A DNA stretch of 30,186 nucleotides from MWCM01 sp964558315 (GCA_964558315.1 CAZLCL010000005.1:1-30186), one strand, 5' to 3'; positions 1 through 7,060 are shown, counted from the first letter of the stretch. A program made the numbers and translations. The notes: generated by a model from the sequence alone, not told the origin.

Positions 1-24
1 CAGTTATTTAACTTGTAGCCGGAT

Positions 25-47
25 ACCCCGTCGGCTTGCCGCGGGGT
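25..47. repeat. REP-like GC-rich hairpin
   Basis: A compact palindrome: the arms ACCCCG-CGGC (25-35, with a bulged T at 31) and GCCG-CGGGGT (38-47) are complementary over ten pairs. It is much more GC-rich than its surroundings and sits in decayed coding DNA just before the first HD-hydrolase remnant. No T-tract follows, so it is not a standard terminator. The form suggests a dispersed palindromic element; only one copy was noticed here. Confidence 0.5.
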
Positions 48-49
48 GG

Positions 50-259
50 TTCATTCCAGAAATTAAACCAAATCCTAATATGGCTAAAGAAGAATACAAA
101 AACAGCAATGCTCCGACACTTAACCATTTCTATGAAAAACTTCTTTTACTTAAAGACAAAATGAACACTAATACTGGAAAATCTATGGCTGAACATAGAC
201 ATAAATTTATGGAGCAGTTTCTTGATGAATTCTATAAAGAATGGAATGGAGAATTATAA
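50..259 (+). pseudogene. C-terminal remnant of an HD-domain phosphohydrolase (copy 1)
   Basis: The frame ending at the TAA at 257-259 encodes about 70 residues that match, from memory, the C-terminal tail of HD-superfamily phosphohydrolases (YedJ-like). Landmarks are KEEYKNS, NHFYEKLLLLKDKMNT, then an RHKFMEQFL helix and a final FYKEWNGEL. An internal ATG at 80 could start a 59-residue product, but the metal-binding HD domain is absent and no Shine-Dalgarno motif is evident. The frame stays open to the window edge, but the REP-like hairpin lies directly upstream of recognisable homology, so I read this as a truncated relic. A 3' gene end whose 5' part lies outside the window is the alternative. 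Confidence 0.55.
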
Positions 260-561
260 CGGCAAAGGAAATTGACTTCTCCCTTAGGTCGACCCCGCTG
301 TGCTCTCCTCTTTTCAGTCGTCGGAGCGTATAACAAGGGATCTATGGTTCAACCCTCGGCTCGCCCCTCACCCAAATTTTCTTCCACTTTGTTCCAGAAA
401 CGTTGTGCGAGATACTACCCATTTTTGTAGCTTTTGAAAGAATTGATGAATATGGCGACTGCGAAAAAAATTGCCGAGAAGCGACATAAAATAATGGAGG
501 AATATTTAACACATTTTTTTCAAGAATGGGAAGGAAAAGATATTTAATAAATAATTAACTT
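260..561. other. Gene-poor stretch with decayed sequence
   Basis: No intact gene is seen. The part from 260 to 430 is relatively GC-rich and carries no convincing reading frame, tRNA or terminator on either strand. Its right part (431-547) is the second HD-hydrolase remnant, listed separately. The whole stretch reads as debris from gene decay between the scaffold edge and the first intact gene. Confidence 0.5.
431..547 (+). pseudogene. C-terminal remnant of an HD-domain phosphohydrolase (copy 2)
   Basis: After an in-frame TAG (428-430) the frame encodes LLKELMN, then ATAKKIAEKRHKIMEEYL and FFQEWEGKDI before TAA at 545-547. This parallels copy 1 position by position (LLKDKMNT, RHKFMEQFL, FYKEWNGEL), so both derive from the same family tail. 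Just upstream, a different frame still spells HF-C/Y, as expected if a small deletion shifted the frame within the ancestral NHFYEKLL segment. An ATG at 452 could start a 31-residue peptide, but this is most simply a decayed gene end. The two copies differ enough that they are diverged paralogues rather than a recent duplication. Confidence 0.55.
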
Positions 562-1050
562 ATGACTAAAAAAATAGTTGGGATAATGGGCCCTGGCAGT
601 AAGGCCACTAATAAAGATTTAAAAAATGCCTATAATATCGGAAAGTTTTGTGCTGAAAAGGACTGGGTTACTTTAACAGGTGGTATAAATAAAGGTGTAA
701 TGAATGAGGCGCTAAAAGGTGCAAAGGAAAACGGTGGTTTAACCATCGGAATATTACCAAATGATGAAAAAAATAATTTTTCAAAATTTTTAGATATTGC
801 AATTTGCACAAACATGAGATCTGGAAGAAACTATATAAATGTTTTGTCTAGCGACATAGTAGTAGCATGTGGTTTAGACTCTGGCACGTCTTCGGAGATT
901 AGCTTAGCCATAAAGCCAAAAAAGAAGATAATTTTAGTCGGCCTTACCAAAGAGGCAGATAATTTTTTTAAAAAATTAGCACCTGAACAAATTTATTGTG
1001 TAAATAATTATATATCAGCAAATAAAATACTAGCTGAAATACTTGGGTGA
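562..1050 (+). CDS. LOG/SLOG-family Rossmann protein (TIGR00725-like)
   Basis: A 162-residue single-domain protein of the family often annotated 'TIGR00725', LOG-like or DprA-like. The start resembles the family (IVGIMGPG), followed by TLTGGINKGVMNEALKGAKENGG, which is the GGxxGxM nucleotide or sugar-phosphate binding turn, and later LSSDIVVACGLDSGTSSEISLA, matching the usual second glycine-rich loop. True LOG enzymes (cytokinin riboside 5'-monophosphate phosphoribohydrolases) carry PGGxGTxxE; here it is reduced to GLDSGTSSEIS, so a nucleotide-binding role is supported but not that reaction. It is probably cytoplasmic. The ATG has no clear Shine-Dalgarno motif and lies 14 nt after the second HD remnant. 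It appears monocistronic. Confidence 0.75.
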   Translation: MTKKIVGIMGPGSKATNKDLKNAYNIGKFCAEKDWVTLTGGINKGVMNEALKGAKENGGLTIGILPNDEKNNFSKFLDIAICTNMRSGRNYINVLSSDIVVACGLDSGTSSEISLAIKPKKKIILVGLTKEADNFFKKLAPEQIYCVNNYISANKILAEILG

Positions 1051-1058
1051 TTTTTTAC

Positions 1059-1080
1059 GTTATGTATTAATCAACATAAC
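1059..1080. repeat. Short inverted repeat after the LOG-like gene
   Basis: GTTATGT (1059-1065) and ACATAAC (1074-1080) are exact 7-bp complements around an 8-nt loop. No T-tract follows on the plus strand, although a T6 run precedes it. It may be a weak transcript end. The rest of 1081-1283 holds no gene I can support. Confidence 0.3.
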
Positions 1081-1283
1081 ATAAGAGGTTCCGCTCCTTT
1101 TCGCTATCTCTCCACTTGAATCACTTGCGTGCTTAAGCGCTCATATTTGTCGAAATTTTATTGCCATGCAGACTGCGTAATCATATGTATGTTATCATGT
1201 TGTATGATATGCTTGTTATGAAAAATCATGGGGATATATTTATAGCTTTTTTTTAACAAATATATAATGATATTTTTTAAGCT

Positions 1284-1736
1284 ATGAACAAAAAAACGAT
1301 CAGATTAATTATTGTATCAGTTGTAGTAATTATTTTTGGAATAATTGTATATTTCATATCAACTAATAAAGAGTTCCAATCTTCAATAGATAAAAATGAG
1401 TTGTCGCAGAAAAGTGAAATCGTGGTTTGCGGAAAGGAATATTATGCCGATGTTGTTATGATTGATGGCGTTGATATCGTTAAAAAAATTGTTGAATTAA
1501 AATTGTTAGAAGGCGATTGTGTGCTAAACGTTGATGGAAATAAAATCGGAGTTAAGCAAGAAACGGATGAAAATCAAAATATTATTAATGTTGCTTTATA
1601 TGATAAAGACGACAAACGACAAAGCGTTGACCCTTTTCACCAGTCAGCCGAGATTTATATGATAGATTTAAATAAAGAATTAATTTATTTACAATCCCAG
1701 TTTGATGGTTCCTATAACGAGCTTGGTAAATTATGA
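1284..1736 (+). CDS. Membrane-anchored hypothetical protein
   Basis: 150 residues of unknown function. An N-terminal hydrophobic helix (about residues 7-27, after NKKTIR) should anchor the protein with the rest outside, or act as an uncleaved signal. There is no lipobox at the end of the helix. The exported part is mixed and charged, with cysteines in VVCGKEY and GDCVLNV that could form a disulfide, and ends in an acidic-polar region. The ATG lacks an evident Shine-Dalgarno motif; an AT-rich leader precedes it. It is 26 nt upstream of the CYTH gene, which has its own strong ribosome binding site. No family is recognised. Confidence 0.55.
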   Translation: MNKKTIRLIIVSVVVIIFGIIVYFISTNKEFQSSIDKNELSQKSEIVVCGKEYYADVVMIDGVDIVKKIVELKLLEGDCVLNVDGNKIGVKQETDENQNIINVALYDKDDKRQSVDPFHQSAEIYMIDLNKELIYLQSQFDGSYNELGKL

Positions 1737-1762
1737 CAAAATAATTAGAAAAAGGAGAGGAT

Positions 1763-2314
1763 ATGATAGAAGTCGAAATTAGAGCCAAAGTAGATAAATT
1801 TGATAAAATTAAAAAGAAGCTCGAAGAAATGGGAGCAAGCTTTCAAAAATCGGTTCATCAGATTGACAAATTTTTTGGTCATCCTATGTTTTTAGTTTCA
1901 AAAAAGATGATAATTGATGGAGGAATTGTCCCTAGAATTAGATCTACAAACGATAAATGTTCACTTGAATTTAAAGAAATACGCAGAACTGGCGGAGGGA
2001 TAGAATTATCATCGGAGTTAAGCAATATTGATTTAGGGGTAGAATTTCTTAATAAACTTGGTTTTAAAGAAGCATTTGCAATAGACAAGAAAAGAGAGTC
2101 TTACAAATACAAAAAATTTGTCATTGATTTAGATAACGTTGAGAAATTAGGAAACTTTATAGAAATTGAAAGGATAGTAAATTTACCCAAAGAAAAAGAA
2201 TCGGCAAGGCAAGAATGTATTAATTTATTAACTTTAATTTCTCCAACTAGTATAATTGAAAATAAGAAATACGGAGACTTAATGCAGGAATTAATTAATC
2301 GCGGGGCGGAATAA
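1763..2314 (+). CDS. CYTH-domain protein (class IV adenylate cyclase/thiamine triphosphatase-like)
   Basis: 183 residues with the CYTH hallmark at the N-terminus: IEVEIRAKV, the ExExK-type metal-binding strand (here ExExR, with K a little later). Further family features are PRIRST (basic strand), SLEFKEIRRTGG, an FxKxREsY-like KKRESYKY, and DLDNVEKLGNFIEIE near the C-terminus, where alternating acidic residues line the tunnel. CYTH enzymes act on triphosphorylated substrates (cAMP synthesis, thiamine triphosphate or inorganic triphosphate hydrolysis); which one cannot be told here. A strong AAAGGAGAGG ribosome binding site sets the ATG. It is followed 11 nt later by mazG, another nucleotide-phosphate enzyme, suggesting co-transcription. 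Confidence 0.8.
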   Translation: MIEVEIRAKVDKFDKIKKKLEEMGASFQKSVHQIDKFFGHPMFLVSKKMIIDGGIVPRIRSTNDKCSLEFKEIRRTGGGIELSSELSNIDLGVEFLNKLGFKEAFAIDKKRESYKYKKFVIDLDNVEKLGNFIEIERIVNLPKEKESARQECINLLTLISPTSIIENKKYGDLMQELINRGAE

Positions 2315-2325
2315 ACTAAACAATT

Positions 2326-2643
2326 ATGTCACTTAAAAAAATTCAAAATGATGTTGACAAGTGGACAAGTCAATTTACACCACAATACTGGCCACCTTAT
2401 GAAATTTTGGCCAGATTGACCGAAGAAACGGGCGAACTTGCTCGTGAGATAAATCATCTTTATGGCACAAAAAAGAAAAAAGATGGAGAACAAGAAAATA
2501 GTTTAGGCCAAGAATTATCCGATATTGTTTTTACTGTGGTTTGTATGGCAAATTTATTGGGGATTGATATGTCAAAAGAGTGGCAGAAAATGGTTGATAA
2601 AAAATTATACGGTCGCGACAATAATAGATATAATAAAAAGTAA
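2326..2643 (+). CDS. MazG-type nucleotide pyrophosphohydrolase
   Basis: A 105-residue all-alpha MazG-like protein. ARLTEETGELAREINHLYG carries the EExxE metal-binding motif, and ELSDIVFTVVCMANLLGIDM supplies the ExxD second metal site. The length matches single-domain MazG/YpjD proteins rather than the two-domain E. coli MazG. Such enzymes hydrolyse (d)NTPs to monophosphates and pyrophosphate, usually to clean the nucleotide pool. It starts 11 nt after the CYTH gene, likely as one transcript. No strong Shine-Dalgarno motif precedes the ATG. The C-terminus ends in KKLYGRDNNRYNKK, typical of the YpjD group. Confidence 0.8.
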   Translation: MSLKKIQNDVDKWTSQFTPQYWPPYEILARLTEETGELAREINHLYGTKKKKDGEQENSLGQELSDIVFTVVCMANLLGIDMSKEWQKMVDKKLYGRDNNRYNKK

Positions 2644-2738
2644 CGGGCGTTACTAAAGAATTGAATGCTTAAATGACTGGTGAATCTTTATTATAATCCG
2701 TTAAGCCCAACTATTAGCTAAATATTAATATCTTAATT

Positions 2739-3794
2739 ATGAACAAAAATTCGATAATTACATTATTGGGATTTAGTATTATTCATGGAATTATTGATTT
2801 ATGTTGTGCTTTGGTAGTATTTAGCGCATTATTGCGCAATATTTACTCTGCGGATAGTGCGTTTTTTTATATTATTGCTTATAACATTATCGCTTTTGGG
2901 CTACAAGCACCTTTGGGCATATTGGTAGATAAATTTAAAAACCCTAAAGGAAGTGCCCAGTTTGGATGCTTATTAGTTTTGATCTCCTTTCTTTTATTAA
3001 ACTATCCGTTTTTAGCAGTAATGGTTACAGCACTAGGGAATGCATTTTTTCATATTGGTGGTGGGAGTATTAGTTTGAATATTAATCCGGCAAAAGCAAC
3101 CGCGCCGGGTATTTTTGTGGCACCAGGCGCAATCGGTTTAACGGTGGGAATTTTAATTGGGAAAAGTGTAAATGATATATATTGGCCATTTATTTTATTA
3201 TTAATCGGTTCAATTATCTTTATTAATGTGGCAAGAATTCCTCAGATAAAAAATCAGACCAAAAATATTAAATCAGAAATTAATAATTATTATTTAGTAA
3301 TTTTTCTACTGTTGTTCTCTATTTCTATTAGATCACTATACGGAATAGCTTCCGCATGGAAAGAAGATATTACATGGTTAATACTACTCGCAGTCGGGAT
3401 TTCTGCAGGCAAAGCGTTGGGGGGAATTGTTGCTGATAAGTATGGCTGGATTAGAACGGCGATTCCAGTGTTATTAGTATCAGCCCCCCTGCTATCATTT
3501 TTTAAAAATTACCCCCTTCTGGTTATAATCGGTGCTTTTTTATTGCAAATGACCATGCCGATCACCTTAACTGCTTTATCAAACATGCTAAAAGGAAGAT
3601 CAGCAACTGCTTTTGGTTTGACGGCTCTGGCATTGGTCGTGGGAGCCATTCCAACTTATTCATCTGGTGTTAGCGTGTATCTAAACTCAAATTGGACTAC
3701 ACTAGCAATAATTCTAATATCGGCAATTTTTTTACTTATTAGTTTAAAATCATTATCAAATTATTTTAAGCATCAAATAAAAATTAATATATAA
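2739..3794 (+). CDS. MFS-like multi-pass membrane transporter
   Basis: 351 residues, strongly hydrophobic, with about 10-11 predicted transmembrane segments. The early loop LGILVDKFKNPKG resembles the MFS signature between helices 2 and 3 (GxLaDrxgrr), and the mirrored GGIVADKYGWIRT lies in the second half, as expected of the duplicated MFS fold. FHIGGGSISLNI resembles helix 4-5 of small efflux-type carriers. The protein is shorter than typical 400-residue MFS carriers. The substrate cannot be predicted. It begins 95 nt after mazG and is followed 16 nt later by a small exported protein. Confidence 0.65.
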   Translation: MNKNSIITLLGFSIIHGIIDLCCALVVFSALLRNIYSADSAFFYIIAYNIIAFGLQAPLGILVDKFKNPKGSAQFGCLLVLISFLLLNYPFLAVMVTALGNAFFHIGGGSISLNINPAKATAPGIFVAPGAIGLTVGILIGKSVNDIYWPFILLLIGSIIFINVARIPQIKNQTKNIKSEINNYYLVIFLLLFSISIRSLYGIASAWKEDITWLILLAVGISAGKALGGIVADKYGWIRTAIPVLLVSAPLLSFFKNYPLLVIIGAFLLQMTMPITLTALSNMLKGRSATAFGLTALALVVGAIPTYSSGVSVYLNSNWTTLAIILISAIFLLISLKSLSNYFKHQIKINI

Positions 3795-3810
3795 TTGAAA
3801 GAGGGTAGTT

Positions 3811-4050
3811 ATGAAGAGGATTGGAAAAATATTTATCTCGATTATCGAAGCTGGGAGTGTGATATTATTAAGTGCTCAAAATGCTTTGGCTGATTTACTG
3901 CCGATAGGTGGGGATAAATCTGTTGGCTCTGATTCTAAACATAAGGGAGTTTTTGATACTTTCGGATACGAACATCTAGTTATTGGTCTAGCGGTAGTTC
4001 TTGTTGTTGTGTTGTCTTTTGTGCTATTTTCTAAAAATCGAAAAAAATGA
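3811..4050 (+). CDS. Small exported/membrane protein, first of a coupled pair
   Basis: 79 residues. The N-terminus looks like a signal peptide (basic MKRIGK, hydrophobic stretch, ending near QNALA-D). A polar segment follows (LLPIGGDKSVGSDSKHKG), then a C-terminal transmembrane helix (about residues 53-74) and a basic tail FSKNRKK, so the polar loop should face outward with the tail in the cytoplasm. A GAGGG ribosome binding site precedes the ATG. The stop overlaps the next gene's start in an ATGA (4047-4050), indicating translational coupling. I recall similar pairs of an 'ALAD' exported peptide and a hydrophobic partner in other bacteria, but no function is known to me. Confidence 0.6.
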   Translation: MKRIGKIFISIIEAGSVILLSAQNALADLLPIGGDKSVGSDSKHKGVFDTFGYEHLVIGLAVVLVVVLSFVLFSKNRKK

Positions 4051-4382
4051 CGTTTATAACATATTCGATAGCGTTATCTCTAACACTTGCGGTTGAGCTA
4101 TTAGTCGCCTATATATTGGGGAATAAAAAAATTCAACAATTAAAAATTATTGTTCTAATCAATTTTATTACTCACCCCTTAGTTTGCTACCTCATATGGA
4201 TCAATTCGACAATCAATTTAATTACGATCAATTATTTAGTAATTATTGTTCTAGAACTGTTGATTGTTTTTGTAGAATCGTTTTTGTTAAAATATTCAAT
4301 CAAACCAAAATATTTGCAAGCTCTCGTTCTATCGTTAATAATAAACGCTACATCTTTTCTTTTAGGAATCATCATTTTTTAA
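4047..4382 (+). CDS. Small multi-pass membrane protein, second of a coupled pair
   Basis: 111 residues with about four transmembrane helices. The region ELLVAYILGNKKIQQLKIIVLINFITHPLVCYLI has a recognisable style: a glutamate within helix 1, a short basic loop, then N-x-I-T-x-P-L. I associate this with a family of small integral membrane proteins encoded beside small exported peptides. Translation is probably coupled to the preceding gene through ATGA. It could form a complex with its partner or with the MFS-like protein upstream; this is inference. The function is unknown. Confidence 0.6.
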   Translation: MTFITYSIALSLTLAVELLVAYILGNKKIQQLKIIVLINFITHPLVCYLIWINSTINLITINYLVIIVLELLIVFVESFLLKYSIKPKYLQALVLSLIINATSFLLGIIIF

Positions 4383-4531
4383 TTGCTGATATTGTCAATT
4401 TTATCACTGCTTCCTTTATGATTAATAATGTTCTATATTTTATATAATGGCTTTTATCAAATAAGATTTTATAAGATGCATAAACATATTTTTCGGTAAA
4501 TTTTTACAATTAGGAATGGTTTTATTGCACT

Positions 4532-4798
4532 ATGGATTACTCCAAAAAAGACTCAAAAATTGAGTTATCAAAAGAGCACAAAGAAAAGTTACGCAAAGAA
4601 ATTCAGGCATTTTTTATTGATCAGCGCGAGGAAGAAATTGGCGACTTGCAGGCAGAGATGTTTGCCGACTTATTGATTGAAAAGGTGGGAGCCGAAATTT
4701 ATAACCAAGCTTTAAGTGACGCTTTATTTTGGTTTAAAAACAGAATAAGTGACTTAGAAGTTGATTATTATACATTAGAGAAAAAGGAGAACAGATGA
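4532..4798 (+). CDS. DUF2164 family protein
   Basis: 88 residues matching the DUF2164 pattern: IELSKEHKEKLRKEIQAFFIDQREEEIGDLQAEMFADLLIEKVGAEIYNQALSDALFWFKNRISDLEVDYYTLE. The core consists of the conserved 'F..R.EEIGDL.AE...DF..E..G...YNQ...DA' string. It is a small, charged, alpha-helical cytoplasmic protein of unknown function. The ATG lies 150 nt after the previous gene, so it probably opens its own transcript. Its TGA overlaps the start of the next, tiny gene (ATGA), starting a tightly packed four-gene run. Confidence 0.8.
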   Translation: MDYSKKDSKIELSKEHKEKLRKEIQAFFIDQREEEIGDLQAEMFADLLIEKVGAEIYNQALSDALFWFKNRISDLEVDYYTLEKKENR

Positions 4799-4911
4799 GC
4801 GAGCTGACGCTAATATTCGGATGGGGATCCCCCATAGGAATTGGTTTATTCCTATTATGTTTAGGCGGGATGATATATCTATTATCCAGAACTGATAAGA
4901 AGAATAAATAA
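4795..4911 (+). CDS. 38-residue membrane peptide
   Basis: A small gene supported by context. The ATG at 4795 sits in an ATGA overlap with the DUF2164 gene, is preceded by a good AAGGAGA ribosome binding site, and the frame ends 10 nt before the DUF3850 gene. The product begins MSELTLIFGWGSPIG, continues with a glycine-rich transmembrane helix (about residues 14-31) and ends in a basic tail RTDKKNK, so one membrane pass with the C-terminus inside is expected. The GWGSPIGIGLF segment looks like a constrained motif. Function is unknown; it may tether or regulate a neighbour. Confidence 0.65.
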   Translation: MSELTLIFGWGSPIGIGLFLLCLGGMIYLLSRTDKKNK

Positions 4912-4921
4912 GGAAAAAACC

Positions 4922-5182
4922 ATGAGGATTAATAAGAAGGTCTGGCCTGAATATTTCCAGAGAATACTTGATGGCGTTAAGAAATACGAGCTAAGATTGG
5001 CTGATTGGAAGTGTGATAAGGGCGATATTTTGGTTCTAAGGGAGTGGGATCCCAAAAGTAAAGAGTATTCCGGCAGAACATTAGAGAAAAAAGTTACCAT
5101 GGTAATAAAAACTAAAGAATTGGAATTTTGGAGCAGTGAAGAAATTGATAAATACGGTTACCAAATTATTTCATTTGAATAA
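4922..5182 (+). CDS. DUF3850/ASCH-like domain protein
   Basis: 86 residues. WPEYFQRILDGVKKYELRLADWKCDKGDILVLREWDPKSKEYSGR matches the DUF3850 pattern: a 'K.wpeyF..il.G.K.fE.R' opening and a 'GD.l.LrEwd....yTGR' core. DUF3850 belongs to the ASCH/PUA-like beta-barrel superfamily, which typically binds RNA or modified nucleotides; the specific role is not known. An AAGGA motif 8-9 nt before the ATG serves as the ribosome binding site. Its TAA directly abuts the GTG start of the HD protein downstream, so the two are probably co-translated. Confidence 0.75.
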   Translation: MRINKKVWPEYFQRILDGVKKYELRLADWKCDKGDILVLREWDPKSKEYSGRTLEKKVTMVIKTKELEFWSSEEIDKYGYQIISFE

Positions 5183-5776
5183 GTGAAAATTACTAGATTG
5201 GCACAAAAATTTATACAAATAGAAAGTAGTAAATCATCTAGTCATTACGGGTATGAGCCTTATGTGTTTCATTTTGTGCCGATGGTAAAATACGCGCTAG
5301 AATTAGCAAGAAATCTTGGAGCGGATGCAGAGGTGGTGGAAATCGCCGCGTGGTTGCATGATATCGGTTCAATAAAAATGGGCAGAGAAAATCATCACAT
5401 TACCGGTGCAAAAATTACAAAAAAGTTTTTAATGGATAACGGTTATGACACCAATAAGAGCAGTTTGGTTATACGATGCATAAAAAATCATCGGAGCTCA
5501 ACCAAAAAACCTTGTCGAAGTTTAGAGGAGAAGATAATTTCAGATGCAGATGCAATAAGCAATTTTGAAAATATCGCTGGCATATTTAAAGCGGCATTTA
5601 TATACGAGGGAAAGACACAGGGGGAAGCGGCAGTAAGCACGCGACAAAAGTTACAGAGAAAATGGCGTGGACTTTATTTAGAACAGTCAAAAGAGATTAT
5701 TAAAGAAAAGTATGAGGCGGCGATGCTTCTGTTACCTGAGGAAAATATATTGGGAGATGAAATCTCTTCTAGATAA
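5183..5776 (+). CDS. HD-domain metal-dependent phosphohydrolase
   Basis: 197 residues. Metal ligands of the HD fold are visible: H30 in YVFHFV, H59-D60 in AAWLHDIG, H71/H72 in ENHHITGA, H103 in IKNHRSS, and D121/D123 in ISDADAISNF. This is an HDIG-like hydrolase of nucleotides or phosphate esters; the substrate is unknown. The start is GTG immediately after the upstream stop, with no separate ribosome binding site; later ATGs would cut into the HD domain. It closes the four-gene run and is followed by a strong bidirectional terminator. It belongs to a different HD subfamily from the remnants at the window start. Confidence 0.8.
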   Translation: MKITRLAQKFIQIESSKSSSHYGYEPYVFHFVPMVKYALELARNLGADAEVVEIAAWLHDIGSIKMGRENHHITGAKITKKFLMDNGYDTNKSSLVIRCIKNHRSSTKKPCRSLEEKIISDADAISNFENIAGIFKAAFIYEGKTQGEAAVSTRQKLQRKWRGLYLEQSKEIIKEKYEAAMLLLPEENILGDEISSR

Positions 5777-5844
5777 TCAAGGTAAATTAATCGCCAGTCA
5801 TGCTCTTTTTCGGAAGCAAAGAGACGACATTGCTACCTCTAATA

Positions 5845-5874
5845 ACAAAAATTCCCATTTCTGGGAATTTTTGT
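5845..5874. terminator. Bidirectional intrinsic terminator
   Basis: A perfect 13-bp stem (5845-5857 with 5862-5874) and a TTTC loop. The arms end in A5 and T5 runs, so it can stop transcription of the HD gene from the left and of the L25 gene from the right. Confidence 0.85.
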
Positions 5875-5911
5875 AATATAGTAATGCCCGTGGGGAACAA
5901 TTTGGCAAAAA

Positions 5912-6586
5912 TTACTCTTCTTTATTGCTTTCTTTGGTGATTTCTTCCGAACCCTCTTCATCGGCACCAGACTTCTCTACCTCTACTGCCTCAACATCTT
6001 CGACCACCTCTTCGTTTAGCGCCTCAAGTTCCTCTTCGCTTCGTGGTTGCTGTATCAGAGCGATTACCTCTTCGGGATCGTCTAAGATTTCAATTCCGGA
6101 GGGAGCAATAATATCAGAGACTTTGATATTCATATCCCAATCTGTAATTGCACTAATATCAATATCTAGGTGATCAACTAAATCAGATGGCAAACATTCC
6201 ACCTCAACGCTATCTTTATTGGTGATTAATGTGCCTTCTTGCTCAATTATTAAGGAGTTATCGCCGATAAATTCTAAAGGAATGTCAGTTTTGATTTTTT
6301 CTTTCATGTCAACTTTAAATAAATCAACGTGCTCAATATTATTTGTTACGGGGTGAAATTGAATATCTTGGACCAAAACCTTTAGCTTATCGTTATTATC
6401 AAGAACCAGATTAATTAAATTGGAGGTGCCAGCAGACTTAAAAACCCGAGAAAAATCAATAGCAGGCAATTCAATATTTAGGTTAGCGAATTTTTTTCCA
6501 TAAATAACAGCAGGAATAAAACCGTTTTGGCGGCTTTTTTTAGCGGTGCTGTTTCTAATTTTTGCTTCAAATTTAAAATCTGTCAT
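5912..6586 (-). CDS. rplY: Ribosomal protein bL25 (CTC/TL5 form)
   Basis: 224 residues: an N-terminal L25 domain that binds 5S rRNA (FKFEAKIRN..., GFIPAVIYGKK, QDIQFHPVTNNIEHVDLF) and the C-terminal beta domain of the two-domain CTC/TL5 type (about residues 95-185, ending ILDDPEEVIALIQQP). The last 40 or so residues form a glutamate-rich tail (EEELEALNEEVVEDVEAVEVE...), likely disordered. The protein belongs to the central protuberance of the 50S subunit. It lies 17 nt downstream of the zinc-ribbon gene, probably one leftward transcript ending at the terminator at 5845. Confidence 0.93.
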   Translation of the reverse strand: MTDFKFEAKIRNSTAKKSRQNGFIPAVIYGKKFANLNIELPAIDFSRVFKSAGTSNLINLVLDNNDKLKVLVQDIQFHPVTNNIEHVDLFKVDMKEKIKTDIPLEFIGDNSLIIEQEGTLITNKDSVEVECLPSDLVDHLDIDISAITDWDMNIKVSDIIAPSGIEILDDPEEVIALIQQPRSEEELEALNEEVVEDVEAVEVEKSGADEEGSEEITKESNKEE

Positions 6587-6603
6587 ATAATTATTATTTA
6601 TTA

Positions 6604-6900
6604 TTACCTTTTATTAAACATCTCTTCAAAACCTCCGCTAAAATCTTTTAAAATTTTATGTGTCTCGATGACATCGTTGGATTGAATCGGTTTAAAATTG
6701 AAGTTGTCTTGTCTATTGCTGTCAATAAATACAGTTGCTATAAGCGGCATGTGATCGGTGCAGTTTAATTCAAGAAAGCAAACAGAGTCAACGATACTTC
6801 TAATTTTGATATCAGAAAAAACATACTGTCTGCCACACTGTGGACAGCGCACATTTTTGTGAACCGTTCGCAGAAGTTTAAATAAATCTTGATGATTCAT
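6604..6900 (-). CDS. Conserved zinc-ribbon hypothetical protein
   Basis: 98 residues from the preferred start (MNHQDLFKLL); a longer version from 6930 adds ten unconvincing residues. VRCPQCGRQYVFSDI holds one CxxC pair; later cysteines (SVCFLELNCTDHMP) could complete a metal site with the histidine. The remainder alternates beta-strand-like segments, followed by NDVIETHKILKDFSGGFEEMF. I recall this small protein as recurrent in CPR genomes with unknown function. It sits directly upstream of rplY. The upstream boundary is the 6961-7060 assembly gap, so its promoter may be missing. Confidence 0.65.
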   Translation of the reverse strand: MNHQDLFKLLRTVHKNVRCPQCGRQYVFSDIKIRSIVDSVCFLELNCTDHMPLIATVFIDSNRQDNFNFKPIQSNDVIETHKILKDFSGGFEEMFNKR

Positions 6901-6960
6901 ATTACTTAATGGATTATAGCCTAAAAACAAAGATGTGTAAAGCCCACTTAAACCCGAATC

Positions 6961-7060
6961 NNNNNNNNNNNNNNNNNNNNNNNNNNNNNNNNNNNNNNNN
7001 NNNNNNNNNNNNNNNNNNNNNNNNNNNNNNNNNNNNNNNNNNNNNNNNNNNNNNNNNNNN
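6961..7060. other. Assembly gap (100 N)
   Basis: One hundred Ns between the zinc-ribbon gene and the end of uvrB; the true length is unknown. The flanks carry AGCCCAC (left, about 6940-6948) and GTGGGC (right, about 7063-7068), which are complementary, so a repeat or hairpin may have caused the break. Nothing coding is visibly interrupted. Confidence 0.95.

Noticed and set aside
260..430. Possible tRNA because of a GGTTCAACCC stretch near 350
   Set aside because: The T-arm geometry is wrong and no acceptor, D or anticodon stems can be formed around it.
4184..4447. 87-residue frame overlapping the small membrane protein gene
   Set aside because: It lies out of frame within the 4047-4382 gene, has no ribosome binding site, and its composition is not protein-like.
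5925..6173. Serine-rich plus-strand frame opposite the L25 gene
   Set aside because: It is the complement of the glutamate-rich tail of L25.
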